A program made the position numbers and the translations under genes. Positions 13,301 through 28,300 of a stretch of 64,000 bases of DNA are shown piece after piece. The stretch comes from Siphonodentalium dalli (Eukaryota; Mollusca; Scaphopoda; Gadilida; Siphonodentaliidae), in assembly GCA_032622095.1 (NCBI GenBank), contig CP136069.1, positions 45,670,194 to 45,734,193 of the forward strand, written 5' to 3'. Every line of letters begins with the position of its first letter. Within the stretch, counting starts at the first letter, position 1. The notes beneath the pieces are model-generated. The model was not told where the DNA came from and did no database searches. It saw only the letters and a list, made by a program, of their open reading frames with translations.

Positions 13301-16300
13301 CCAAGGGAATTAGGTGTGTAAACATCATCATAATGCCTCCACTGGTCTCGATATACAATAGACTCCTGCAAATCACAATTTTTTTCATCGAATTGAGTAT
13401 CGAATTGAATCGGGGGGAAGATTTCACATAAAATCGAACCTCGAAACAAATCAAATAGTCGGAATATTCAACGACATTAACAATTTGTTTTCGTCGCCGG
13501 TGATTATAATATGGCCCTAAGCTGTCATATTTTGGCTTATTATACTGGAAAATTGAATGGATAAATGAACTCAGATTAGAAAAGTCTACATTTGTACCCT
13601 AATGATTGATACATAGGTGTTTATCTCCCTTCTGTTAATTGAGATCGATGTTTTAAGGTTTTTCGTTTATATATATATTAAACAGTCGCACAAGTCTCTT
13701 GCATGGTGCAGGAGAGTTAAACAATTTATCGAATCTCTGCTATCATTTTGAATCGAATCAAATCTGTTGTGTGATTTCACATTGAATCCAATCTAGTACG
13801 TTCGCAGGAGTCTAATATACAATCAGATAAACTAGACTGATTGAGAGAGGTATTAATTTTCCGTAAATTTTAAGACTTTCTTGAAACATATGCTATTACG
13901 TACACATTGTCTCAACAAATACTCACTAGTTTTTAACTCTTCTGTGACTAGAGCTTCCTGAAATGTGGCCAATGCATTCTCTTATATATGCGAGTCTCCT
14001 GTAGGGAGGCTAACATATATAAGATAATACATTGGCCAACAATATTTACCTTGACCTTCTAAGCCAGTGCATTCTCATATATATGTGAGGCTCCCTATGG
14101 GAGACTCGCCTATATAAGAGAAAGCACTGGTGCAGGATCTTTAATGCTGCACCAGCGCAGCTCCCATCATGAAAAGGTTTAGAAATTGAAAACTGCTTGC
14201 CAAATGAAAATGAATGTTTCTACATAAGAATTATTTTTGCATTTGCAAACTGCTCACCTGTCCTTTCTTCTCGACGTCTTTGAGAGATCGTTCGAGATTG
14301 ACCTTGGCGGACTCGGTCTTCACCATTTGCTCTTGTATCATTGGCTCGTTCACCATGCTGCTATGGAGCTGTTCCTTCAGTGAGTTGTTCTCAGCTTGAG
14401 ACTTCTCAAGCTTCTTCTCTATGTCTTGTAATTTCTACAGAAGAAAATGTAGTAGTATTTAAACTAAGTAAGTAAGGCCAAATAAATATATTATCTGAGT
14501 CTCAGCCACCGCCGCCTTGAATTAAATTGCCCGCATTGGAACATTTTATTTCGATTTTTGATATTATGATAACAAAAAATAAAAAAAACAAAAAAATAAA
14601 AAGATATTTTCCAATTGTTTTCAATTTATTTTGTTATGTTTTTACCAATATAACCATACGCCCATTGAGTAGTAATTGCCAAATACATGAACTCTTAACA
14701 TATCTCTGCGTAATTTGTGAAGATTGACCATCATGTATACATATAGTGACATAGAACATTTAGTTGATGACTACATTGAAGAAAATGATTAGCTGCTCAT
14801 CAAAGTCTGGTGTACTTATTATTGTTACTCCAGAACAATTGAAAGGCACTGGAGGAAATTTAAGATCACATGTTGTAATAATGGAGAGGTGTCAGTTTAT
14901 ACACAAGCGAAGCTATTAATCCATGCTTACGATGTGTACAAAAAAAATAAAAATCAAGTCCTCACTCACTCATTGATTTAGAAAAAAATTGTCTGAGACT
15001 CAAATAATTTTTTTTTTTGGCCTAATAATTATTTAGAAGTTGCAGGTGTTTTTGACACAATGCAATTATTTTTTGATTGTGTGGGAATCGAACCCCAGCC
15101 CATGATAATTAAATAGTCTGAATACAAAATTAGTAATGACTTGTGTCAAATGACCATTAGTCTGCAGTCCACTTTAACGATGACATCACAGACGTAACAA
15201 CTGAAATTATCTATCCAAAATGTACGCTGCATCGAGTGCCTAGATCACACTTCAATTTTTAAACGGTTTTGATGGAAAAAATTGACGAATGTTTCAGGAA
15301 CAAATGATATGCATTAGACAAGAACATTTTTGGGTCACCCAAATATTATCATGTCTAATCCATGTTATTTATTCTTGTAAATATAGTCAAATATTCCATC
15401 AAAACAATTTTATTACTTGTTTGTTAATTGAAGTGTAATCCCAACGCCAGATGTGGTGAACCATTCAGGGAGTTAATAGCGAGTTTGCGATTTCAAACGG
15501 GTACGGGTACCGGTACGGGTACTGGTAGCTACCCGTACCGGTACACGTTTTGAAATCGCAAACTGTTTTACGGGTAGAATTAAGCATATCGACGGGTAGT
15601 GTATGGTGAGCCAATTGCAGCACAATATATATGATGTAGAGAAATTGTTATCCGCATTCGCTTTCTTGGCCGACGTTATACTTGTTGTTATGGTTATATG
15701 ATGGACATCTGCGTGGATAATGGATTGCATTAACCAGGGACGAGGCGAAAGTGGAAGGGGTTGGCGTCTTTCTTTGACTCATTTTGGTAACATTTTCAAT
15801 AATTAGCTTTCATAAGTAATTTCCCAGACCGTTCGAGTGTCGTCTAGAACAGATGGAATTTTCTGACTGAGAAAATATGTTATGATAGCACAAATATACA
15901 ATTACGCTAATTTAATAATCCAACCATTATTCGGTGTAAAATGTGTTGGTTTAGACCCAGGGTCCAAGAATGTCCTACATGCATGCACTTTTAGTCAGAT
16001 ATCAGACCGAAATTGCCCCTTATATTAGTTGGGGAATATTTAGTCATATAACTGGTAATGGGTTGGAATCTTTCGAAGGGTCGGGCAAGGGAATATTCAT
16101 CCCAAGAACTTGGATATTTGTCTGGGTCTAAACCCGGATGTAGGTAGAACAAGAGCTACACTGGGCGTGCAAAATACCCCCTCTCTTGGGTCGGCGGAAA
16201 CTGGTAAAAAAGGGGCATAACTCTGGTAAAAATTGGCGGACGGAACTCAAATTTGAACTTGACCTGTGTTTTGGTGGGAGAAAGTAATATACCAAATTAT

Positions 16301-19300
16301 CATTGAATCCGATAAGCTCTAGTAAAGTTATCATCCGGAAAACAAATTTCAGGGATTTTCTAAGTCAAATTACGTCAAATAAGGGGCATAACTCCGGTGA
16401 AAATTGGTGGACGGAACCCAAATTCGAACTTGAGCTGTCTTTTCTCCTAATAAACCCACATACCAAATTTGATTGAAATCGGTTCACTCTAACTAACTCT
16501 GCCAGAACCCAAGTTCGAACTTGACCTGTGTTTTGGTGGGAGAAAGTAATATACCAAATTTGGATTCATTCCGATAAACTATATTAAAGTTATCATCCGG
16601 ACAACAAATTTCAAGGATTTTCTAAGTCAAAAAACGTCAAAGAAGGGGCATAATTCCGGTGAAAATTGGCGGGCGGAACCCAAATTCGAACTTGAACTTA
16701 CTTTTCGGCTCATAAACCCACATACCAAATTTTATTGAATTTGGTTCACTCTAACTAAAGTAATCACCCGGAAACCAGGTTAACGGACGGACGCCCGGAC
16801 GGACAGACCAATACTATAATGCGGCCGTTTTTTTCAAACGGGCGTATAAAAATCAAACTTGTTAAATATAAAGGGTGTTTAATGGTACACTATTCATTAT
16901 ATGGTTCGAATAAAGAGCGTTTGCTTCACGTCTATGCGAAACAAAGAAAACAGCTAAAAGTACATCTGATGACGGTAAGATTGTGCCGACTATGAGGTGT
17001 GTATATCAGTATTTGGTGTCACTATCGGCCACTACAATATACAACAGTCTTGGGGTTCAAATGCGCCATGTCCGTTCAAAAGTCAAATATCTATATTAAA
17101 ATGAGAAATCAGTCACCACCACATATAAGGTACAATAACTGAACGGTTGTATTCAATCGTGTAACACATTCATGGTGTACTTATGCACAAAGGGTCGATA
17201 GGGGACGTGGCGAGAGGGTGGGGTGTATCACCCCAACTTTTGTCAACAGTTGGATATTGCATATACCTAACACACCAAAACATACGTTGAAATTATTCTG
17301 TCATTCAGTTTGATTTTCCAAAAATGTATTAGTGCGGTTTTTTTGTTTTAGTTTTAGACCAACATTTGCAAATATTCCTACTTTTGGTAGAAAAACATTC
17401 GGGCTATATGGTCAACAGCAGGTTGGAAATATCCAACAAATGTAAAGCTTGAGGAAAGTCAATAATTTATCAATTTTCATGTTCAGATTTCAAAACGTTC
17501 TCACACCAGACCGAACCATGATCGACCCGGTATGCCCTGGTCTAACCACATGCAGTGGCTCGTCAATACTGATCATTGATTTGTGAAAAACAAACCAGGG
17601 CGTGAATTTGCCTGGTGTTAGACCACTAGATGTTATGATTTTGCAATTTCCAGGTTCATATCTACAAAACTGTTCTCGTACTGCATGGTCGGCAAGGTGG
17701 AACCCCCCATCACATGACTTCTGCAACAAGACTACTGATCCATTTAGAACAGTCCACAATAATATTCAGGACAGTGAAGGATCAGTTGCATGGGGGGAAT
17801 CAGAGCCCAACGGCGTGCACAATTTGAATTACGCACAAACCTCTGTTTGGAGTGGTTTAAGGGGGTGTATAGTTGGGAATTTGAAGGTGGACACACCTTC
17901 TCAACGCGGAGACCCCCTATAATTACGTCCCTGTGTCGAGACTGCGTATAGCACCGCCAACTCACTCTCTTAATCATAACATGTCGAGAATCCCGGGGTT
18001 AGCCCCCCCCAAATCACATTCCCAAAAAATAACATGTCATTACTTGAGTGAAGACAGTTGTCAGTAAACAAATCGGCGTTCCATAGTTATCTTAGTGCTA
18101 GAAGCCGCCTCGATACTTTGAACATAAAACATGGCTTATATGACAAATGTATCAATGAGATTTGGCAATTATATCGTGCAATAAATAGATTAATGCATAG
18201 CTGACTGTTATTTCGTAGAACTAATGTACTTTTGAGTGAGAAAACTTTAGCGAAAGACTACCAGTCAACGGGATACATCTACCCGTTCCAAATCCCTATC
18301 GCTTTATGTGCTGCATTCAAAGTACGCAAATGACCGTGACGATTTTCACCGATCTACCTGAATCTACCGGTACCCGTACCCGTCCGACGGGTATCGCAAA
18401 CTCGCTAATGTTTTGCTGTTACATCTGTAAGATCATTGTTAAGGTGGTGGGCCATCTTTGAGCGAATATATAGTTATCGGCCCGCCACTGCAGTGATTTC
18501 ATCGTATCATTAAAACTCTCTTAATACTCTAGTGGTAAAAAAATAGTGATGTTTACAGTAACCCAACCACCCCTAGTCCAGGCCTCCATCCATACTAATT
18601 TGATAAATAAGCCCAAAAACCGAAACACAAAATTAAAGTGTTTATAGATCTTCTTCGATTGTAATAAAACTGCTTATCAGTCGCCAATTTGCATTATTTA
18701 CACTGCAAGTTAGTGTTTAAAGATGGCAGCACCCTTGTGTATACAGGCCGGTTCAACCGGCAATTAATGTTGTGATCATTTGTTTCATTAAAAAATACTA
18801 CCAAGGCTTCATTATCCCTTCAAAACCTACAGTAAAGTGCTCATAGTGCCCTGTACTATCATTTGTGCTGCGCTGCATATGTTCAGATAGTCCAAGTCTT
18901 CTTGTACTAAAACCAGCTAAGATATTGGGATGGCGATGCTGGCGTTTAGTCCAAGACCGCCCTATATGCTCGCTTATGACACGGCTTAAGCGTTAGTGAC
19001 CCGCTCAAATAAAACCACAATTATATGAAATAAAATATCACAATTGCGACAATAAACGGATATTTTCCGCAGAAGACATGCTATTTTATCTGAAACCCAC
19101 ATCAGTTGTGAATTTAAAACGGTAATTTAATGCGAAAAGAGACATTTACCTCAATGTTTACAATTTTTTAAAAGTATGCGAACTCGGTTGACCTCGCGAA
19201 CTGTGTTCGGCATTTTCCGTTGAAAATATTCCGTAGATTTTGGACAACAACGCAAATTACGATGAATTCTCCATTGTAATCGTAATTATGTGTGTCAATA

Positions 19301-22300
19301 AATAAAATAATAAATAGATTAATTAAACATTGGAGATATAAATGTAATACACTAAATAAATGAACCTTAAGTTTGAAAAGTCCCACTAAAACGGAAGAAC
19401 TATATTTCGAAACTGTGTGATTCGGTTCTCCGATTATTTTATCAACACAGATGTCAAAATGCACACCACACGCATGGCAAGTCAGACAAAAGAGAACTAA
19501 TTTGCTCAAATTTTGACAAGTTGCTTGCGATAATTGTCAACAAAACTACCGTTCTGATCCTCCATTATGTCATTAAGTTTTTAGTGCGGGAATTGTTCTG
19601 AAAGCACATAGAAAACTGGACTTTCGGGCGATCGGTTTTCGCCATTTTTGTTCGGAAAACCCGCGCTATATATAGAAACGGAAAGTAGAATTCCCAGAAC
19701 AAACAGCGGATTATGCCGAACTTATTCGGACCACTTCGGCTTTCGGTTAAAACGTAAACAAACAGAGAAACAAATCGATGTTTGTGGCAATCAACCGGAA
19801 TATTCTATGTGTAATTTAACATTAAAGTTAGATTATTATACACCATTATGACCATTAGATGTAAGCCTTTCCGATGTATATAGCATCATGTATTGATTTG
19901 CTAGGTAAATCGAGTAAAATACACCACAAATTCCCGCCACAGATCGTGGGCGTAACTCATGTGGTAGGATTGGTATGCAAGCGCGGGCTTGGACTAAACG
20001 CCAGCATCGCCATCCCAATATCTTAGCTGGTTTTAGTACAAGAAGACTTGGACTAATGTTCAGAATGAATATATTCCATATATATGGATGTTTAAAAAAA
20101 AAATATTTCCATTTCCGCCCACCCTCCCCTACTTTTTTCCCCAATATCACCAGAAACATCACTTATTTTTTGTTCAGGCCTACAGTTATGCTCTAAATAA
20201 TCAACTCCTTAACCACAGCAGAATTATGGGTAACATTTCAGGATTTAGTCGAAAATATGGCTTGTTGCCATTCATCGGAAAGCTCTCATTGAGAGCTTTC
20301 CGATGAATGGCAACAAGCCATATCTACGACTAAATCCTGAGCTTTCCGATGAATGGCAACAACCCATATTTACGACTAAATCTTGAAAAGTTACCCATAA
20401 TTCTGCTGTGGTTAAGGAGTCGATTATTTAGGGCATTACTGTACAGGTATATGTACCATACCAGAGCAAATTTCAACTATCTACAATATCACTGAGAGCT
20501 TTCCGATGAATGGCAACAAGCCATATTTCTGACTAAATCTTGAAAAGTTACCCATAATTCTGCTGTGGTTAAGGAGTCGATTATTTAGGGCACAACTGTA
20601 ATACGAGTTCAGTAATAACATACCTTCTGAACCTGCTTATTGGTGGATGCCTCTGTGTCCAGGATACTCAGTTCCTTCTCAAGCTGAGTAATCTTGTCCT
20701 GGTAACCATGTTTCTCTCCCGTCAGCTCCTCAATATCTTTCTGCTTGATTTCCCCTTGAGCTTTTACGACCTCCAGGTAATTCTGCAGGCCTTCTACGAT
20801 ATCGGCCAGTTCATGCCGTAACTCATCCGATTGTTCAATGTTTCCTGCACAATGGATAGAAGGTTTTTACTGAACATGTCAGTGATTGTCCACAGTTATG
20901 TAGATGTTTGGTCGAGATAAAGAATATCCCTTTATCTTTCAACCTTTCATGACGGGAGCTGCGTTGGTGCATCATTAAAGACCCTGTGCCAGTGCATTCT
21001 CTTATATATGCGAGTCACCCATAGGGAGCCTCGCATATATAAGAGAATGCACTGGCTTACAAGATCAAAGCAAATATTATTAAGCCAATGCATTCTCTTA
21101 TATATGCGAGGCGCCTTATGGGGCGACTCACATATATAAGAGAATGCATTGCCACAGGGTTTTCCCAGAAAATTCAGGAAGCTCCAGTCATGGAAGGGTT
21201 AAAGGAAAGGGTAAGTGTGAATATAAAAAAAAGCTTTAAATTAGTTTCATACATTGAACAAAAGCCTATTAAAAACAGATTTCAAATTGCTAATTGTTTG
21301 GTTGAAGGTCACATTTGGTATAGAGATAACGAGCATATTATCATCACAGTATCCATATTTTTCCATGTGGTAAGAATCACAAGTGTTACAGTGAAATTTC
21401 AAAATGGTAAAATAAACTTAATGGAACACTATGGAATATATCTATGACCAAATTATGGACATAATAAAAATATCTCATGCATATGAATCAATTTTCCATT
21501 AAACCCCCTAATTTTGGGCCAATAGCAATTGACAACTTCTAAGGGAGTTTAACTAAATTATTTGGCCAGTGAATGCATCCTTGTTTCATATGACCAACGT
21601 TCACGAATAAGGAAACTTAGTCCTGTAAATCTGGTATGTCCATACCTTCATGCAGTTTATCTTCGACCCATTTGATGTCCCCTGTCTTGAGGCCCTAACT
21701 TCATATTGTTTGTCCTCGACCCTTTCGATATCCCGTCTTAAGGCCCTACCTTCATGTAATATATATTCAACCTGTTTGATATCCCGTGTCTTAAGCCCTA
21801 CCTATATATAATTTGTCTTCGACCCATTTGATATTTCCTGTCTTGAGCCCTACATTAATGTAATTTGTCTTCAACCCGTTTGATATCCAATGTCTTAAAG
21901 ATGTAATCCGAAATAACACTCAAAAATTACTATTTCTTTGGCTTTGGGGGGTAAAAAATATTTGATTAGAGTCAAGGAACCCACTCATCAAAGCTCAAAG
22001 TGATCAGATATCGATTTTTGAAATCTGTTATTTCTGGAAATGTGTAATTATTTGTGGCCCAGAAAAGAGTCATCATATCGAAGGTCTCAGACAAAAACGC
22101 GGATGAAGATGGATAACTCTAAAATCAAGTGGTAATATGGCCAAATTTTGTGATAGCCAAATGATAATACGGCCATATTTTGTTGAACAACATGTTGATA
22201 ATTAACACGTTTTGGGAATTTTTTTTCACAGTTGACAGAGGCTAGCATTATTTTGTTGTAATTAATCGATTCTGATAACAAAAGCATATTTGGAAGAAAT

Positions 22301-25300
22301 ATTGTTGTCGTAACTTGATGATATGGGGACCGTCTGATCAGATTTAGAACCTTTAAGCCCTACATTCATGCAATTTGTCTTCCACCCATTTGATATCCAG
22401 TGTCTTAAGCCATACCTTCATGTAATTTGTCTTCCACCCGTTTGATATCTCCCGTCTCCTTTGTTATGTCAGTCAGCTTTCTTTCGAGCGATGAGTGCAT
22501 CTCATCTTTAAGCAGTTTCGTTTCTAATATCTGTTCTTCTTTATCTTTCAGAGCATCTTGTAATTTGAACTGTTGGGATAAACACAAATACAGTAATGCT
22601 CTAATTAATCGACTCTTTAACCACAGAAGAATTATGGGTAACTTTTCAGGATTTAGTCGGAAATATGGCTTGTTGTCATTCATCGGAAAGCTCTCACCGT
22701 GAGGTAGTCATTTATTGTTTTATGTAATAAGTATTCTCGGCGAGAGCTTTCCGATGAATGGCAACAAGCCATATTTCCAACTAAATCCTGAAAAGTTACC
22801 CATTATTCTGCTGTGGTTAAGGAGTCGATTAATTTGTGCATTACTGTATGCGTTATTGTTAATGCCATCATGGAAAAGATAAAGTCTTATTCATTAACAA
22901 TATAACTGTGGTAAAGGCACCAATATGGAGCATTGAGACAGCATCCCTTGGCACGCATAAATGTCTTTAACCCTTTGAGTGCCAGGGGCCGATCTCATCT
23001 GCCCTAAACCTACAAAATAAGTCTGTTAAAGAATATAAGAATAAATTATTAAAATTGTAAAAAATAAAAAATTGTTAGGCCAATGCATTCTGTTATATAT
23101 GCGAGGCGACCTATGGTCGACTCGCATATATAAGAGAATGCATTGGCACAGGGTATATTGGTTGATACAAAAATCGACCTGGCACTCAAAGGGTTAATCA
23201 CTTCCAACATTCAAATACCCATATATTTGGAAATTGTCGGATAAATCTAATCGTAATACTGGTATTCGCACAACATTTAAAAGAATACTGATTTTAAAAT
23301 TAATTTCAACATACAAAAATGTTGTTTGTGACAACCCATACTGTCAAGAATGCTATTGTTATCAACTACGTTTTATAAATGTGCTAAAGCATTCATTTAT
23401 ATGTATAAATGTTCAATCTCAATGCACGCGGGATTGTATAGAAACATACTGCCATTATTTTGTACCGATTAAAATTTTCACCAACAGATTGAACTCTTAA
23501 TATGAATCATACGTGACATGTAGTGGAGCAACCACACATCATGCTGTGCCTCAAATTTGCCTTTTATCGGCGACATAATGCTAAGAATAATTTATGAAAC
23601 ATCATGCAGTGGTCACGACGGAGACATGACAACTTGATAAGACGTGTTGTGGATTGTTCAATTTTGTCTGTATTCTGGCCTACAAATCCAAAATGACGTC
23701 AGAAACCGTGTCATGACGTCTTCATTTTTCGTTTTCATTAAGCTAACCAACGAAATTGATCTAAATGAAATGAATAGGCCTAAATCACATGGGAATTCTT
23801 CGTAAGTTGTACTTTCAATTTCATTGCGATGTTCCATTCACGATTCCGAGTTTTTGGCAATCTCCACACTGTTGCTAACCGGAAGTCATGTGACAATTTC
23901 TCCAAATTCTATACCCGTGATCTTGAAAAATCACTGATGGATATAGAAAAAATTATATGACGTCATTCACCTGCCTTAGGTATAAGCAACCTTGGTGGTT
24001 GCTAATATAAAGGTTGCGGCTTGGGGTTTCGGAACCATGTGCACGTGTCTGAGAACCGATAAATTGATTTGCATGGCCTAACTTTGCTTGAGTCAAAATG
24101 TTAAATTATGCAATATTATGGTTAACCCTTGCATGACAGGAGTTTCATGAATTTTTGCGAAAACTCTGTGCCAATTCATTCTCATATATATGTGAGTCTC
24201 CCATAGGGAGCCTCGCATATATAAGAGAATGCACTGACCTAACAATATTTACCTTGCAAACCAGTGCATTCTTTTAAATATGCGAGGCTCCATATGGGCG
24301 ACTCGCATATCAAAGTGAATGCATTGGCACAGGATCTTCAATGCTGCACCAGCGCAGCTCCTGTCACAATACGGATAAATGTGTAAACTTACATAATCTG
24401 GGTTGCGCCTATCCAGCGTGACAAGTACATTTTTTAACTCCACTAATTCATCCTGTCTTTTCTCGATAGCATCCTGCTTCTTGGAGAGCTGTTCTTCAAT
24501 TTTAGTGGCATCTTCCCTCATTTTATTTACCTTCAGAAACACATAGATTACGCATATATTAAACTATTTATTGCACAAGTGGAGAACTCAACAAGAACAG
24601 TTCGCAATAAATGTTAAACAGGAGAATAAAATAATCCTTTTTCTGAAATTAGACGTTGCATTGCTCAGATAAGACATTTAACCTTTTCTATACTAAATAG
24701 ATTCTCCCACCCAGTTATAAAAGTATAGATTGGAATCATCTATTATTCAATTTGAGTCATGATCAGGTAATAAAAGCAGACAACAGACTGACCAAAACCT
24801 AATACATGTGCAGAAGGATTCATATTCTTTGACAGGAAATGTTTAACAAATGACTGTATATTGAACAAACGACTGTGTGTTGAACTTATTATATGAACAT
24901 TTGCTAAGGGAACTACTCGTCAATGAGGATTTAGTATAGAGAGGGTTAACAAGCCTTGAAATAGTTTGTCTGACATTTGCAGAATGAGGTCCCCAGAGGG
25001 TGACTTTAGTTGCGCTATCCTGCACAGTGGTTTAGCATCAACAACTTAACCCTATGGGAACTTCATTCTGCTTAAGCCTCAACTGCTATAGGAGACATAG
25101 GATCAGCCTGAAGTTACCCAGTTGAAAATGGTGATGTTCACCCATTAGTCACCTCAATTATACGAATTATCTTCTGCAAATTAGGGGATATAGAAACTGA
25201 ACAGAAGGGAAAATGTAACTAAAAATCATGTTAATTTGAGACTACAGATACTTCCCTCCAAATTAATATTGTTTTTAGTTACTTTTACCCTTCAGTTCAG

Positions 25301-28300
25301 TTTCTATATCCCCTAATTTGAAGAAGATCCACTAATTTGAAGAAGATAAAATGCATAATTGAGGTGAATAATGGGTGAACATCACCAACTTCAACTGGGG
25401 AACGTCAATCTGATGCTAGGTCTCCCATAGCAGCTGAGGCCGAAGCAGAATGAGGGTGGATTTGGTGACGCAAGCCCACTGTACAAGAGAGCGTCAATAA
25501 ATTCACCCTCTGGGTACCTCATTCTGCAAATGGCAGACACACTATTTCAAGCCTTGTCAACCAAATTGGTTAATCAGTCATTTAATTAAGATTTTATGGA
25601 CTAACATTTTGCATTTTCTTAGCTAGCTTTTCTCTGAGTGAGAGTAGTAGTCCTTCTGGTATCAATGATTCTGGAGATTTTATATCTCCCATATCTTTCA
25701 AATCACTTGTAGCACCAAGAAGCTTTCTCTCGGTTTTCTCCAGATCTTCCTGCAGTAGCTTCAATCTTTGTTCAGCTATAGAAAAAATATGAAGCTACAT
25801 GTATATGAGGTAACTTTATTGTCTCTACGTGACCTTGGTCATCACATACAGTAATGCTCTAATTAATCGACCTCTTAACCAAAGCAGAATTATGAATGGC
25901 AACAAGCCATATTTCTGACTAAATCCTGAAAAGTTACCCATAATTCTGCTTTGGTTAAGAGGTCGATTAATTAGAGCATTACTGTAATTATATTTACAAA
26001 TTCCTAATATTGCTTTCTTTTCCCCAGGGTTATGATAGCCAGACCCAGTTAATCAGTTTGTTCAGAACAGATAAAGAACATATTCAAATATTGGTCGAGG
26101 TTCTTGAAACGTTGCGGCAGACCTTTTGGAAACATAATTCTTGTTGTTAAATCAATAATACAATTGTCAAAGTGGCAGGCAGTGGGCGGTTATTCAGCAA
26201 AAATTATTATTGGCCCACGAGACTTCATCACCAATACTTTAGGGAACGCCCTGTAAAGTGGTAATAATACCTTTTTTGACTTCCTCTCCCTGACTTCCGA
26301 AACTTTCGCTTGTAATATTCAGCATATTGTTTCTCCCAGGAGACAGCAGTCCATTGCTAGATCGAGGAGACATGAGTCCGTAAGACCTCTGACCTCCATT
26401 TGAACCCTGACCCTGATCGAGACTGTGGATTTGTATTTTGTGTGGAGTTGCTGTATGATGACTCTCCGTAGCGTACTTGTTTGCCCTGTACCTAGCTTTA
26501 CCTATATATGGACTCTCATCTAATCCACTGCTGTCATCACTCATCTAAAAGAAAAGGAGATTAGCTTAAATGGATCAAAAGCCTTCGAAGCTATAATAAC
26601 ATAAAAGTCTGTAAAACAACTATCATCAACAAGTACATGAAAAAATAGATTGACTTTGTTCTTATTTTCATTATTAATAACTCTCCAATAATGAGATTTC
26701 TCATGGCAAAACCATTTAAGAAATAGCTCTTGTTTCGATTAAGGTTATGCAGTTATAACTGGAAAGTTTGAAGATAAATTCTATAACGCGCGTAGCGCAG
26801 TTATAGACAAAATTTATCTTCAAACTTTTCAGTTATAACTCATAACCTTAATCGAAACAAGAGTTATCTCTTATAATTTAATATGTTATTTCACAACATG
26901 AATCACCAAAAAGTAGAAGTTGAAAGTATAACGAGCATATAACATTGAGACTATTTCCGACAAAAAAGACACGTTAGGTTGAAAGAGACACCTGTCACTC
27001 AAAACTGGTGTTCATTGAGTGATGAAATCTCATCGTCGATTCAGCATTTTTGATTGGATAGTCGCAACTGATCATGGATCGCGTGCCACCGGGCAGCTGC
27101 AACATGCATGTGGGATTGATATATTCGACAGTGGTGACACAAACGCGTGTTGGTTTTAATTTCAGTGTTCATTTCTTTGCAATGTTAAATCTTGTTGATT
27201 TATCTGGTTACTTGTGCACTGAATATCAGCATCCAGTATGGTTATTGTTAATACAGTCATACCCGAAGGAATTATGATGCAGCACAAAATGTTAAATCGT
27301 AGGAAGTATCAAACAGTTTCCAGGTACATTTTTTAAGCACGCGGTATAGGCATGGTCACTCAACACTGCTGTCATTTCTGTAGTGGGGAAAGTAATCAAG
27401 AAATTTAGGTTATCGAGAAATAACCTAACTCGCAAAGTGTGTGACAGTCAATTGTTTCACAGTGTTCCGTGGATTGACAGCTTATGATTAAATTATTGTT
27501 ATATATACATTACTGTCATAATGGAATTACCAATAAAAGTCCAATAATCAAATAAGATACCAAAGTTTAATCAAAACATGATGGTAAACATTGATAAAGT
27601 TCAAAGCATTGAAAAATATTATGAAAATCATATTCAGGCTAAAAATTTTGAACCTACTACACATTTAGCAATGTTTGTTGACAAATCACTGTAACATTTT
27701 TTGTATACATAACTCTGGTTTCAACACATGAAATTTCTTTATTGGACAGCTATCAATAATGAATATTAGAACAAAGTTTATCTATTTCTCCATGTTCTTC
27801 TTATATAATTAGCGGTGACATTTTTACATACTTTTATATATGTTGTACATTTACCCACTGCGAGTGCCTTGGGTCCCTGTAACCCTTTCTGTACTAAATA
27901 CTCATTAACGAGTAGTTCCCTTAGGAAATATAGGTCGTTCGTTGAACTTATTATCTGAACAATTCCCCCCCAATAAATAGGAATTCTTCTGCACTTGTAT
28001 TATATTTTCGTATATCTGTCAACTGCTCATTTTTCCTGAACAGCCCTCCATATGAATAATAGACACTTCCAATGTATACTTTTATAAATGAGTGGGATAA
28101 TCCATTTAGTATAGAAAGGGTTAAATATAAGGATGGTTTTGATTGGTTTATTGGAATTTATCGTCGTTTCAGTTGCCATCTCATAATGTTGTCAGTTTTA
28201 TTGGTGGAGAAAATACTACTCAGAAGATTTTTTCACTCGATAAATACACACCGTACCGACTACTGGCGACAAGCCACTGGTGGCCTTGAATGCAAAGAGA

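Noticed and set aside
15056-15120. tRNA-like box (GGGGTTCGATTCCC on the minus strand)
   Set aside because: It has a T-arm-like match, but no A box, anticodon arm or acceptor stem could be paired around it. At most a decayed tRNA-derived SINE.
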